From Diphasiastrum complanatum (lineage: Eukaryota > Streptophyta > Lycopodiopsida > Lycopodiales > Lycopodiaceae), in NCBI GenBank assembly GCA_029204225.1, contig CM055102.1, positions 25,894,922 to 25,958,921 on the forward strand: 64,000 nucleotides of DNA, given 5' to 3'. The position numbers were made by a program, and so were the translations under genes. Below are positions 23,305 through 36,766 of the stretch, one piece after another; positions within the stretch are counted from its first letter, which is position 1; each line of letters begins with the position of its first letter. Below the pieces are notes generated by a model. That model was not told where the DNA came from and ran no database searches. It saw only the letters and a program-made list of their open reading frames with translations.

Positions 23305-23760
23305 GAGGCAAAAAAGTTTTACAAGCATCTTTCGGACATCGGAAGTTGCGTGTAAAAAAAAAAATTACGTCAAGAAAAAAAGAAAAAAAAAAAAATGTAA
23401 AAACAGAATTCACGGAAGGGAAGGGCCGGTTCCTCGGCCCTTTCACCCGCAGAATATTGTGCGCCCTCGGGCCTCCGCCCTCGGGTGCACAATCTTCCGG
23501 GGCGGAAAGGCCTCGGAGCAGGACCTCCCCCTCCCATAAAATCAATTTGTTGTTTTTCTTTATTCGTAAAAAGTTTTTACTCTCAAATTCCGCGTGGAAG
23601 GCGAGTCTAACCCCGCAGAAGGCGTGTGTAAAAAAAATTTACGACAAAAAAAAAGGGAAAAGGGAGGCGCACAGATTCCGTTCTGTGAGACGCCTCGTTT
23701 TTCTTCATGAAAAAAGCAACTACTCATCTTTCGAGAGCAATAAAATTTAGTCCACTAGGT
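23305..23760. other. A-tract and GC-rich snap-back region
   Basis: Long A-runs alternate with GC blocks. AGGGCCGGTTCCTCGGCCCT at 23424-23443 forms a hairpin, and ATTGTGC...GCACAAT (about 23456-23492) another. CCGC...GAAGGCG(T)GTGTA-like strings recur at about 23100, 23340 and 23590. No convincing gene, although an open frame spans 23346-23750. Confidence 0.55.
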
Positions 23761-25328
23761 GGGTGACGTGGATATGGCTATTTGCTTTTGAAACAAAATA
23801 TAACCGAATGTATTTGAAGGCCAATTTTTTGAAATAAATTTAGTCCTTCAAACTTCACCCACTACATGAGTTGCTTAGGGCTATTTTCAAACTTGGGATG
23901 CCATGTACTTATATCTAAGAAATTTGTTCCCGCATCTCATAAAATGGCTTTGTCCTTAATGTAAATGTTGTATATGAGTCACATTACTAATGTTTCAAAA
24001 AACAAAAGAACACCTAAAACTTTCCTAGCAAAAGAAAGAGACTTGTCAATAATTCTTTTGTTTTTCAAGTTCTATGTTTTGGACATACTCTCCAATATTC
24101 TTTAATAATTTGTGTGATTTGAGAATCTAGTGAGTTATGATTGACGAATCATAAGATCCTCGTCATTTAAGGTTGACAAATTATAATTCACACTTGATTG
24201 TTGTTGGAAATACAATAAATTAGAAATGATGAGTGACTCTTGTTTTTGTTCTTGTTTCTTTTCTTTATTGTTCTGTGGATGGAACCTGTTTAAGGGAGGA
24301 AGAATGTTGTGACATCCTTACCTTGTCAAAAGGATATTAAAATGTCCTTAGGTAAGGCAGTCAGGCCTTCGATGACATATTTTTAGGTAGGACTCTATGG
24401 GGCCCATGGATGCTTAGTTAATGGGTAGGACTTAAACTCCATTGCTTGTGACGGTTGTTGATCTAGAATGCATGGGGTTGCATGGGGCACATGCATAAAC
24501 CACCAAACTCTATATATACTAGTAGAAACTCACCCTGTTGTATTATTTGAATACTGATTTTCGTTACATATTTTCTCTATATCATTATGCAAATTCATCT
24601 CCAGTTGGTTGGGTGGGTTGACCTCCACCAATCTTTCTTGCGTTCCTTTTTCTATCTTAATTAGCAACATGAATGAATCTAGATTAACAATGGATTTAGG
24701 GAGATAGAGAGAATCAATCCAACACAAACTCCCCCCCCCCCCCCCCCCCCCTTTTTTTATATTGGAATTTTAACTCCACTTCAAACCTTCTACACCTCAT
24801 TCGATCTAGTTGCCTATGTATATGTTATCAGCTATTCTATTCAGGTGTCCACAATAGAGTCCTAGACTTGATTATTTACTCAAAAAACTACTATAGACAA
24901 AGAACTTGCATAAATACACACAAGATTGAGACGGGCTCAACACTACTCGAAGTCAACCAAATAAGTCAAACAAATGTCAAAAGGTCACCACTCACAAGAG
25001 TCAGATCCTTTGATAGTTAACAATTCTTTGATAGTCAACAATCTCTCGACTTGACAATCCTTCGACAAGTCAACGATCAACACTATCGACTCAACACTCT
25101 TTGGGAGACATTCGAATCTAACGGCAGTGAGGTTTGGATTTAGAGACCAGTGGTGTAGTAGCGGATGTATAGGTGATAGGTGCTGGTACAACATGATACC
25201 ATGATTTGTGCAAGCCTAGTCATGTATGTGATGTATTTGTATTGGTTTGCATGAATGTGCGCTTGCATGTTACCTTGTCAAGATCTGAGTCAGATTTATA
25301 TGTGTTTATGCATTTGCTACGTCAGGAA
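23761..25328. other. intergenic, no gene seen
   Basis: AT-rich with a poly-C tract at 24731-24751. At 24985-25110 TCAAC and TTTGATAGT(T/C)AACAA strings repeat irregularly. No coding feature. Confidence 0.55.
24731..24751. repeat. poly-C followed by poly-T
   Basis: About 21 consecutive C then seven T. Length may be affected by assembly. Confidence 0.9.
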
Positions 25329-25333
25329 CAAAG

Positions 25334-25835
25334 TGTGAGAGATTAACTTATTTAATCATATTTGCTATATTTTCATATTTGGCATACTGAGGCCAGCTTT
25401 GCTTTTAGACTTAGAGATTGACTTTTTAAAGTTCATTAGTCTAAATGTCATTTGAATAAACACTTTTTGAAAGTGTGGGAAAGTTAGAATGCGAGTTTGA
25501 GTAGATTCAAATTTGAATAGTTGGGTACATTGAATCTAGACCCAAAAATAGTAGAGTTAACATTTTGGTGGGAAAGCCAAGTGGCCAAATAGGGTTTGGA
25601 CCGACTATAAAAGGATGTAACTCATGGAGAGAGTGATCTTCTCTCTTCTTTATCTCATTTCATGCTTATACATGGTTCTCTTGGGTTCTACTATCCATTG
25701 GTGCATTATACTTGTGATTGCAAATAGTTTTATGTGTAGAATGATCTATATTTGTTATTTTCGGATCCACACGTGTGAAATACAGTAGCTTGCTGGTTTT
25801 GTACAGACAGCAATAGTACTTTATCATTTCATTCA
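25334..25835 (+). repeat. 5' LTR, 3'-truncated
   Basis: Matches the 650-bp LTR at 47712 over its first 500 bases, including TATAAAA at 25606-25612, and ends at CATTTCATTCAA. Confidence 0.9.
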
Positions 25836-27200
25836 ACCAAGAATTTGCTTAGTGTGAGTCAAATGCTAAGTAAAGGCCTCAAGGTGGAGTTTGATGGAGA
25901 TGCTTGCATGATCAAAAGGAAGGATGTCTTGACTAGAATAAGTAAAAGGAAAGGGAAGTTGTTCAAACTAGATGCTTGTGTTATTGCTAACCAGGTTGGA
26001 TGTGTTGCAAGGGAGCAAATGCCTATTCAAGAGGTTTGGCATAAAAGGATGAGACACCTCAACTTCAAGTCATTGGAGGTAATGGCTAGGAAGAAAAGAT
26101 TGTGATAGGTCTTCCAATTTCGTTAAGTGGCATCAAACATGTTTGTGAGTCTTGTGCTTTGTCTAAGTCACATAGACAACCTTATACTAGATCTATTTCT
26201 AGATCTACAAAGCCTTTTCAACTTGTACATTCGAATATTCGTGGATTTACTACAATTAGCAATAGTGGAGCTAAGATGTATGTAACATTCATTGATGATT
26301 TTAGTAGATTTTGTTGGATCTATCTACTAAAGAGCAAGGATGAAGTGTATGATGTCTTTATCAAGTTCAAGAATGCAAGGGAGAACCAATTCTCCACAAA
26401 GATCAAGTGCTTGAGAGGTGACAATGGTGGTGAGTACATATCTAACAAGTTCAAGGCCTTTTGTGATGAGCATGGGATCAAGAGGGAGTATACAACATCA
26501 AGGACCCCACAACAAAATGGAGTGGCTGAAAGGAAGAATAGAACTTTATGTGAAAGTGCTAAAGCTATGAGGTTAAGTGCTAATCTTGACAAACCATTTT
26601 GGGATCAAGCTTTGTTGTGTGCCAATTTCTTTAGGTGGCCGAGTGCTATTTTGGATGGAAGGACACCTTTTGAGATGCTATTCAAGAGGAGGCCGAGTGT
26701 CAACTTTCTAAGAACCTTTGGATGCACATGCTATGTCAACATTACTCTTGATGATAGGACCAAGGAGGATCCATCTTCAAGAAGAGGTATTTTTGTTGGA
26801 TATAGTGAGGTGAGTAAAGCCTACAAGGTTTACATTCCTTCTACTAACAAAGTGATTGTTGGTAGAGATGTCATTTTTTATGAGGAAAACATTCCAAAGG
26901 TGTCTTCAAGCATGATTGATGGTAAAGTAGATGGTTCTAACATCCTTGATGTTGATGAGAAGGATCCTACTTTAGATAATGGTGATGATGGACCTTCATC
27001 AAGTCAAAAGCCAAGGAGAACATCAAGTGAAAGACAAGTACCTTCAAGGCTCACATATGATCAAAAGGGTAAGCAAGTAGTTTCTGGAAATTATGTTGCT
27101 TTCCTAACCTCTTTAGATGAGCCTACAAGTGTAGATCAAGCAAGGAAAGAAGAGGAGTGGATCCAAGCAATGGATCTTGAGTATCAAGCTCTTATGAAGA
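25836..27200 (+). pseudogene. copia GAG-pre-integrase and integrase (broken)
   Basis: From NLLSVSQMLSKGLKVEF, through VWHKRMRHLNFKS and CESCALSKSHRQPY, to the integrase core. The frame shifts near 26103. The first catalytic Asp is changed (LVHSNIRGF, normally LVHSDIRGF), while LRGDNGGEY and QQNGVAERKNRT are intact. The C-terminal part (GYSEVSKAYKVY, then a Ser-rich linker) is nearly identical to 49251-49900. The YEEN spelling at 26878 is DEEN in the other copy. Confidence 0.9.
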
Positions 27201-27930
27201 CTTTTGGAGGATCTTCTTGTGTACATGGAGCTATGCAAGTGGATGGATGTTATCTTGCTGTAAAATCAAGTAATGGATGTGAAAAACAAATTTTGTTCAA
27301 TGACTTTGATGGTCAAGTTGAAGATCAAGAGGTTGATCTCAAAGCGCTTCAACTAGTCAAAAGGAAGGTGGCAATTTGGAACTAGTCAAAAGCATCAAAG
27401 GAGAGGTAATTGTCAAAGATGTTATGGATCTGTTTTTGCAGCATATTTAAGACTTAAGTAAGGTCAAAGGAGGACCAAGGAAGTGTTGTTCAAGTTTACT
27501 TTACTTGTTCTGTCTCATGTTTGAGCATTTTCATGTGGATGTGTGCAAATTGTCAAGATATGGTAAAACTAGCTACATTGATGAACATCATTTTGATGTT
27601 GGATTTATACTAGCATTCTTGGCTGGTTTTGTTGATGGAAATGAAGCTATTTGAGGTTCATTATGTCACTCATTCATGTTCAACTCATCAAGGTATGATG
27701 GTATCTTGAGGCAAGATGAAGATGGAGGCTCATTCATGGAGTATTATGGTGGATACAAGGCAACAAAGGACAAAGAAGGAGGAGACATGCAAGCAAAAGT
27801 TGATCACTCACATTTATTGTTTGTTTGCTATATTTTTCCAGGGAATTCAGAGGTGGAAGCATGGTGGAATCATCTCATTTACATTCTATGTGATTCTTCA
27901 TGTCTCATTGAAATGGTATTGCAAAATCTT
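27199..27930 (+). other. unrelated insert replacing the reverse transcriptase
   Basis: Copia homology stops after EYQALMKT and resumes at VREQVIAKEVELQ. The 730 bases between do not resemble copia pol; the first 60 codons remain open (FGGSSCVHGAMQVDG to VKRKVAIWN) and then stop. Origin unknown: captured host sequence or another element. Confidence 0.7.
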
Positions 27931-28101
27931 GTGAGGGAGCAAGTCATTGCAAAGGAGGTGGAGCTTCAATATGTGTCTTCAAGGGAATGTGTAGCTGATA
28001 TCTTCACCAAATCATTGAGAAATGACTTGTTCATGAAGCATAGGACATCACTTGGAGTGTTATCAAATTCTATGCTAAAACTAGTTGAAGAGGGAGTGTA
28101 A
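27931..28101 (+). pseudogene. copia RNase H C-terminus
   Basis: VREQVIAKEVELQYVSSREC, ADIFTKSLRNDLFMKH, ending LVEEGV with the stop inside the start of the LTR (the TGTAA of the terminus), exactly as in the 47712 element. The polypurine tract GAAGAGGGAG is part of the coding end. Confidence 0.9.
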
Positions 28102-28742
28102 AAGATTCAACTAGTTTCATCATATTTGCTATATTTCCATATTTGGCATATTGAGGCCAACTTTGTTTTTAGACTTAGAGATTGACTTTTCAAAGTTCAT
28201 TAGTCTAAATGTCACTTGAATAAACACTTTTTGAAAGTGTGGGAAAGTTATAATGCGAGTTTGAGTAGATTCAAATTTGAATAGTTGGGTACATTGAATC
28301 TAGACCCAAAAGTAGTAGGATTAGCATTTTGGTGGGAAAGCCAAGTGGCCAAGGGTTTGGACCTGTTATAAAAGGATGTAACTCGTGGAGAGAGTGACCT
28401 TCTCTCTTCTTTATCTCATTTCATGCTTATACATGGTTCTTTTGGGTCCTACTATCCATTGGTGCACTATACTTGTGATTGCATGCAATTTTATGTGTAG
28501 AATGATCTATATTTGTTATTTTTGGATCCACACGTGTGAAATGCAATAGCTTGCTAGTTTTGTACGAATAGCAACAGTACTTTATAATTTCATTCAAGTT
28601 TGATCAAGTTATATTGTTGTTTGCATCTCATTTTGTGTGTAGATGCTGATTTTTCTACGTTGGTGAGATTGGTAGTGTATTTCTCTTTCTAACCAAAGAT
28701 CTTTCAAGTGGATTGGATCATCATGATCTGAGATCCTTCACA
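28097..28742 (+). repeat. 3' LTR, 646 bp
   Basis: Starts TGTAAAAGATTCAACTAG, ends GATCCTTCACA, with TATAAAA at 28367-28373. Confidence 0.93.
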
Positions 28743-28747
28743 CAAAG

Positions 28748-29551
28748 TAATCATTTGTATGCTCATTGGCTTGTTGTTTTGTCTACTAGTTGTCTATCTG
28801 GTGAGGGTACAGTCCTATAGTGGCAGTAAGATTTTTTCAAGTTGAGTCTCAATAGCTCATTTATGTTAGTTTTACAAGTCGGTGCTTGTATGTGCCTGAT
28901 AGGATGTCAGCCTAGCTAGGTGGAGGATGTAAGTCACATGGTGACAATGGGATTTTCTCAGTTTGAGCCATGTTTCTCATGTGATCCACTTGTGTTTAAG
29001 TTAGATTGGGGACAAGTCAATTGGTCAAGAGTGTGATAGACTCTCTATGTGAGCATTGTGTTTGCATGATACTTTGTGAGTCAAACCTGGTGGTTTGTTG
29101 GCGTGCGTGAGTGTGATTCAAGTACAAAGTAGCAAGGATATGTATAATATCTTTTGGAGACTCTAGACGTTGCTACAGTTTGCATTTCTTTACTCCTATC
29201 ACATTCAAGCTTAAAAGAAAAAGTTAGAAATCAAATCTGATTTTAGTAGTGTAAGCTCTAAATGTGATATTATAAGTATTGTACAATTAACTATATTTTT
29301 CTGTATTTGGGACTTGATTCACCATCGATATATCAATCGGACACTAGTCCCATAGTCGGCTACTTGGATGAGCCGAGTAGTCACACGTAGGAAAAATTAA
29401 CCTATGCAATGTGTCATATCCATGACCAGTATATAGGATTTAGTATACTCCTAGTCTTGGATACACGGTACACCAATGAATCAAGTTGTTAGTTATGCCA
29501 CGTCATAATGGACGTGACCCAAAAGTAACTAATATCCTTGTGAGGCCCAGA
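28748..29551. other. no gene; probably upstream part of the next element
   Basis: AT-rich, no coding frame. It may include the start of the left LTR of the element below, since only the right copy is truncated. Confidence 0.45.
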
Positions 29552-29875
29552 ACACACTAGATGGAGTTAGTACAAGGTTTGGGACCGCATGTGCATGTGT
29601 AGAGTTATTAATAGCAATTCTATGAATACGGGATCCATGCATAGAGACTCTATTCTAGATGAATCTATGTATAGGGGAGTTGGGACCTTACATGAGTAAG
29701 TGCACAGGTGGTTCTAGGCTCTATATAAGGAGGCCAAACTAGCCCTGCTACCTCACCTTATGGTTGATTCAGACCATCACTCTACTTTCATGCTTCCTAT
29801 TACTTGGCTTGGGGGTGAAGCTTCTAGAGTTTGATTGGTTTCTTCTACTTGGTTGGGTGGTTTTTCCATAGTGTG
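29552..29875 (+). repeat. left long direct repeat with TATA box
   Basis: Contains CTCTATATAAGGAGG at about 29719-29733, a good plant TATA context, consistent with an LTR promoter. Confidence 0.8.
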
Positions 29876-29916
29876 TTTGTCTTGTAAGCAGGATCTTGAG
29901 GAGCTTTCTCTTATAG

Positions 29917-29929
29917 TGGTATCAGAGCA
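29917..29929 (+). promoter_or_regulatory. primer binding site, tRNA-Met
   Basis: TGGTATCAGAGCA is complementary to the 3' end of plant initiator tRNA-Met. Confidence 0.88.
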
Positions 29930-30973
29930 AGGCTTAGGAAGATGGGAGAACTTAGAGAAGTGCTATTTTTTGTCGAAATTTTGGTGCAGATCAATGATAA
30001 TTTTCTTCCAAGTGTATAGCAAGATGGCAAGTGGGTGTATTATCTTGGTTTCAATTTGCATGTTGCTAAGATCCATTACTCTCAAGAATTTTTGGGGTTT
30101 ATGAAGAATTGTCTTGGAAAGCCAATTTGTGATGGTTTTTTGGAGTTTTTTCTTGTGTAGCTCAAATCTTATGTATATTTTAATTTTCCAGCAAGTTTAC
30201 TTTCATTTTAGGGATCATTAATGATTAAATTAATGATGCATGTCGGATCTTTCGATGGTTTACGGTTCTAGGCTATGTTTTGGTCAAAATTGCTTGTTTT
30301 TTCATGCTTTTTGACTCAAAATTGATAGTAAGAACACAAATCCAGCAAGTTCAAATCAATTAGATGGCTATAATTCTGTAAATTGGTTTGCATGTGCTAG
30401 AGAGAAAAATTGCATGTCATGAATTTCCACTTTATAGTGAAGAAAAAACCGAAAAATAGCCACAAATCATCCTTTTTGCTTATTTTTTTCATAAAGTTGG
30501 ATAGTAGATGGCTATAAAACACCATGTAGAGCTTGTAAAGTGGTGAACCAAAGTCTTTGGAATCTGTCCTTGAAGCTAGAGCCAATAATTTCATGAATTG
30601 GGCTTGTAGAATGTCAAAAAAGACCAAAAAATGACTTATTTTTGTGGTTTTTGGGGGATGGATTGCTCCCAATCCATAAGGAGATCATGCTGAAAACTTT
30701 TACAAAATAATTAGCATTTCTTTTTACCTTCCCAGCAAGCTATCAAACCTGTAAATTGATGGCCGATGGCTTATGCTTTGTCTCCATCAAGTTTGAAGCT
30801 ATTCTGACTTCTACAAACCAAGAAATCTTTGTTCTCAGTTTGAATGCTTCCTAGAAGTCTTATAGAGCATTTTTTTTTAGACTGTTGGTAGCATCACTTT
30901 TGGGCTAGGATGGGTGTTTGCACGTTTTTATAGCATATTGCCTTGTGAAGTGCGTCCTACTACTGAATTATAA

Positions 30974-31302
30974 TACACTAAATAGAGTTAGTACAAGGTT
31001 TGGGACCGTATGTGCATGTGTAGAGTTATCAATAGCAATTCTATGAATAGAGGATCCATGCATAGAGACTCTATTCTAGATAAATCTATGTATAGGGGAG
31101 TTGGGACCTTGCATGACTGAGTGCACAGGTGGTTCTAGGCTCTATATAAGGAGGCCAAACTCGCCCTACTACCTCACCTTATGGTTGATGCATTGCCAGG
31201 CTCTCACTCTACTTTCATGCTTCCTTTCCTTGGCTCGGGGGTGAAGCTTCTAGAGTTTAATTAATTGCTTCTACTTGGTTGAGTGGTTTCTCCATAATGT
31301 GA
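30974..31302 (+). repeat. right long direct repeat, truncated
   Basis: Second copy of the LTR-like repeat, about 90 percent alike by eye, cut at its 3' side. Confidence 0.8.
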
Positions 31303-32499
31303 CTCGTCAAGCTTAGAAAGCTTTTTACGTGGTTCAATAGGATTGTTCACTGACTTGCAATCCTACAACCTAAACCTGTGCAGCAAATCTCTGACATACT
31401 TCACCTGTGTTAGACTCACTTCATGTCCTTTTTGCCACACCTCCACTCCAAGGCAATAATGCATTAGGCTGAGATCTGTCATCTCGAATTGTTCCATGAG
31501 GTCTTTCTTGATCATGTCTATCATCTCTTGATTATTTCCCGTGATAATTAAGTCATCAACATAAAGAGCAATCAAAGCAACCATACCATCAAAGCATAAG
31601 ACATAAACATTTGGATCAGAATGTGTTCTCACCATCCCCTTAGAACGAAAGTAGGCATCAATCCTGCTATACCACGCATGTGGTGCCTGTTTAAGACCAT
31701 AAAGCATTTTCTTCAAGCGACATACTTTATTCTCCTGTCCTTTCGCTACAAAGCCTTCAGGTTGATCCATGAACACCTCTTCTTCTAACTCACCATTTAG
31801 AAAAGCAGATTTCACATCCATATGATGCAAAGGCCAACCAAAATGTGAAGCTAAAACAACAAGTAGACGTAGAGTATTCCACTCACATACTGGCACAAAG
31901 GTCTCCTCATAGTCAATTCTTTTACTTTGTGCATACCCTTTGATCACCAATCTTGATTTGTGCTTTGCTATGCTTCCATCTGCATGGTACTTAGTCCTGT
32001 ATACCCATTTACAACCAATGGGTTTCTTGCCAACTGGTGGTTCCACTAAGTCGTATGTGTTATGCTTAGCAATTGACTCCATCTCCTCTCCCATGGCCTT
32101 GACCCAAATGTCATCATCCTTCGCTTCACCATAAGTCGAAGGTTCTTTGCTTTGAATAATGCTAAATAAGAGAGCATAATTTGCTTCATACCTTTCAGGT
32201 TGTGTCTTCTCTCTTGTTGATCTTCGTAGCTCTCCCTGTCTAGATGATCCTGGAAAGTCATCCATGTCGCGGCTCTCCAACAATCTCTCAAACCACTTAG
32301 GGAGCTTCCTATCAGGTGATCGGATTCCTGGTGAAAATGTATCCCACGGTACATCTTTCTCCTTGCGTTTGTCACCTGCAACTTCAATCATTCTTGCACC
32401 AAAGGGTTTGTCCCTACCTCTCCAACCTGTGTCTTGAGGTTGAGTAGTAGTATCTTGAGGTGTATCCTCGTGTCCATCACTAGGAAAGTCAATAAACAT
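31303..32499 (-). pseudogene. copia linker and reverse transcriptase
   Basis: A 378-codon minus-strand frame (32499-31363) contains the variable linker after integrase, then a reverse transcriptase with WVKAMGEEMESI, GCKWVYRTKYHADGS, MDVKSAFLNGELEEEVF, LKKMLYGLKQAPHAWY and the catalytic LYVDDLIITG. It stops after LLHRFRL; homology continues briefly past the TAG (DCKSVNNPIEP) to about 31303, so the stop is a mutation and RNase H has been lost. The 5' part begins next to a GA microsatellite. A different copia lineage from the elements at 1, 25334 and 47712. Confidence 0.88.
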
Positions 32500-32550
32500 A
32501 GAGATTCATCGCTGGGAGCGGCAACCTCGCCTTCACCTGCATATCAAAAG

Positions 32551-34199
<1,649 letters not shown>

Positions 34200-34239
34200 C
34201 TAGCTGAACTGGTGGAACAAGTTGCCAAAATTTGCATAA

Positions 34240-34992
34240 TCAACTGCCATTCACTAGAGTGTCATATCGTTTTCCATCCAAATGTTCCAAAATAACATCT
34301 CCATAGTTCAATATTTCTTTAACTTTGTACGGTCCTTCACTTGTAAACTTCAATTTTTCTTTATCAGCTTTGTTTTGTACATTAGTGCTAGATCTCCTTC
34401 CTTCAGATATTTTTTGTGTAGTGGGCGATCGTGGGCGATCATGCCATGCCTTACCGTGGGCTTTCTCTGCTGCTAATGCATGAACTGCCATCAATCTGGT
34501 TCCACATAGTTTATGCAAAGCCGCATGACACATTTGTAAGGATGACACATCATCCAACCATTCTATTGTCGCTATGCATAGGGATGGTACCAAAAATTCA
34601 ATTGGCATAACAGCGTCTTGACTGCAGACAAGCATGAATGGCATTTGATTTGTACTACCCTTGTAAGTTGTTCTGAATGCCCATAATACTGAATAAAGCT
34701 TAGGTTTCCAATCAGAACGACTTGCTTCGACTGTTTTTGTCATAATGTTGCAAAGAATCTTATTGGAAGATTCAGCTTGACCATTACCCCTCGATAAGGA
34801 GTGCTAAAGCGATGAATAACGAAAAAATCTTCCAACCAGACACTTTATCATTTCATTCACAAAATGTGTTCCGCAATCACTTACAATCTCGATAGGACAT
34901 CCAAATCTAGTAATGATGTTTTCATAGAGGAACTTAGCCGTTGATTTTGCATCTGAAACTCGAATTGCTTTTGCTTCAACCCATTTGGTCAT
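34240..34992 (-). pseudogene. gypsy integrase core and tail
   Basis: MTKWVEAKAIRV, FGCPIEIVSDCGTHF (second catalytic Asp kept, next Arg changed to Cys), then after a frame break SDWKPKLYSVLWAFRTTYKG and the tail (GPYKVKEILNYGDVILEH, YDTLVNGS). The third catalytic region between 34750 and 34800 is disrupted. Confidence 0.88.
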
Positions 34993-34999
34993 ATAATCA

Positions 35000-35840
35000 G
35001 TTGCAACAATGATATATCTGGCTTGAAACCCTCGTGTCGCAAGATGAGTAGGACCAACATAGTCAAGGCCCCATTTTTCGAACGATGCTTGCGATAAAAC
35101 AAGATGTAAGGGTTCATAATTCTATCACGTAGGACGACGTGTTCGTTGACAAACGTCACATGATTGAATATAATTTTTTGTTTATGAAGTGTATGCCTCC
35201 AATATCCTGATTGTATAGGTTTGCGAATAGTGATATCTGTTGAAAAATTCCTCCACCCATTTCATCATGTGAAAACATGATAAGTTCAGGTACTTCATGC
35301 GGCAAAACACATCTTCGCAAAACATCATCCATTAATCGGCGATAAAATTGTCCAGCAATCAATTGATAAGGTTGTGCCTTAAGAATCAATTGTCTCTTTT
35401 GTACTTTGTCAATGAATTATTAGGTTGGCCTAGCATAAGATATTCAACAATATCGGTTGCCCACACAGGTAATGCTTCAACATAGAACAACGCAGCGTCT
35501 GGTAGTTCATCATCTACTTCAATATTAATTGGTGCTGTTTCAATCCTTGAAACATGATTGGCCAAATAGTGTTGTTTACTCTTTCGAACCACAACTTGAA
35601 AATCGAATTCGGTTAATAAAAGTAGCCATCATGCAATACGCCTCGTGTTACATGTCTTGTTCACCAAATAAAGTAACGACTGATGATCAACATAGATTAC
35701 AAAATGCGTTGCCAATAGATAATGTCGAAACTTCTTAACAGAGAAAATCATGGCCAACGTTTCACGTTCAGTTGTGAATAATTCTTCTCAGGATCTGCAA
35801 GCTGTCTGTTTGTAAACCTGATAGGATAATCTTTCTTATA
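35000..35840 (-). pseudogene. gypsy RNase H end and integrase zinc domain
   Basis: Pieces in three frames: KQHYLANHVSRIET and FYVEALPVWATDIVEYLMLG (35592-35386), then VLPHEVPELIMFSHDEMGGG (35389-35156). They align one for one with element B at 59334-58732. The zinc-binding CxxC part is broken. Confidence 0.82.
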
Positions 35841-35848
35841 TTCACCTG

Positions 35849-36395
35849 TGTTGCATGTAATTAGCCCATGAGCTTACTAATGAATTGCCAAATATGGCCA
35901 TGGAGCTAAAGTAGACTAGAATTAGCCATTAGGACAGTTATAAGGTGGCTTGAACAACCCCGCTATATTTGGAAATAGCAAAGTTGTAATAATGGTTGTA
36001 AGACCCAATTTAGCCAAATAAAGCCCCAAACTTATAGTAGAAGTACAAATGACCACTACAAATAGCTGAGGTCATGGTAAATTTGGAGGCTATTGTTCAT
36101 TTTGTAATTTTGAGTTTTAAGAGATCTTGGAGCTTCTCTTGGAGAGCTTTCTTGATAGAGAAAGTGGTTCATGTGCCTAAAATCACATGAGAGCTTTGAT
36201 CATGCTCTAGAATCAGGCCCTATCTTGTGAATGATCAATAATCATGAATAAAGATACCTTACTTTGCCTATTTTGGTGGAGTTTTGCTACTTTTAGCTAT
36301 CTTCTTGATTTTTGACTAGTTTATTGATTTCTTGCATTTCCATTGTAATTTGATGTTTAATGAATGTATTAGATGTTTGAATGCTAAGGTTGGCA
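35849..36395. repeat. LTR-like insert replacing the reverse transcriptase
   Basis: About 547 bases that begin TGTTGCATGTAATTAG and end TTGGCA, flanked on the left by RNase H and on the right by the end of the protease region. The equivalent gypsy interval (about 59510-60960 in element B) is missing. No target-site duplication is visible, so this is a deletion plus insertion rather than a clean solo LTR. Confidence 0.5.
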
Positions 36396-36761
36396 CATGA
36401 CATTTATTGGCGTATCCAAAGTTCGATCAAGTAAGAAAATTTCACTCAATTCGGATTGATTATCTTGTTGACACATATAGCCTGCTATACAATCCACTAT
36501 TGCAAGAGCTTGATTCCAATTGACAGTGTCGGTTTGAGAGTCATAGTGGACTCCCAAAGTCTTCACTTGTCGATCACATGTATGATCCGTTGTTGATTAA
36601 TCGTCATCTCCTCTTTGGACTATTGGCTTGATAGTCCAAGTGATTGGATCTACTTTGACCGCACGCTCACGATTCTTAAAAAAGTAATTTTGTCGGTGCC
36701 CCAATTATGAATTACTTGCGCAACTCGTAACCATGGACATCTCAATAAAATTTGATATACA
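36396..36761 (-). pseudogene. gypsy protease region, downstream part
   Basis: LGVHYDSQTDTVNWNQALAI and MCQQDNQSELSEIFLLDR match element B at 61140-61000. Confidence 0.85.
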
Positions 36762-36766
36762 TTTGG

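Larger units (their letters stand above)
25334..28742 (+). mobile_element. Ty1/copia element, internally deleted, TSD CAAAG
   Basis: Both ends show 5'-TG...CA-3' and are flanked by the same five bases CAAAG (25329-25333 and 28743-28747), so the outer ends are an original insertion. The right LTR (28097-28742, 646 bp) is complete. The left one is cut at about 25835, where sequence jumps directly into the protease/integrase region, deleting the LTR end, primer site and gag. A second rearrangement replaces reverse transcriptase and most of RNase H with unrelated DNA (about 27199-27930). The family is the same as 47712-52056. Confidence 0.92.
29552..31302 (+). mobile_element. non-coding LTR-type element (LARD/TRIM-like)
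   Basis: About 325 bases at 29552-29875 recur as a direct repeat at 30974-31302 (shared GAGTTAGTACAAGGTTTGGG, CTCTATATAAGGAGGCCAAA, GGGTGAAGCTTCTAGAGTTT). Shortly after the left copy lies TGGTATCAGAGCA (29917-29929), the classic initiator tRNA-Met primer binding site. The 1 kb between has no protein-coding capacity. This is the anatomy of a non-autonomous LTR retrotransposon. The exact LTR ends are not resolved and the right end is cut by the copia element at 31303. Confidence 0.8.

Noticed and set aside
23346-23750. 134-codon Lys/Arg-rich frame
   Set aside because: Built on A-tracts and hairpins, with no domain and frame-neutral composition.
35849-36395. A clean solo LTR at this site
   Set aside because: No target duplication and about 1.4 kb of gypsy sequence is missing, so the event was not a simple insertion.
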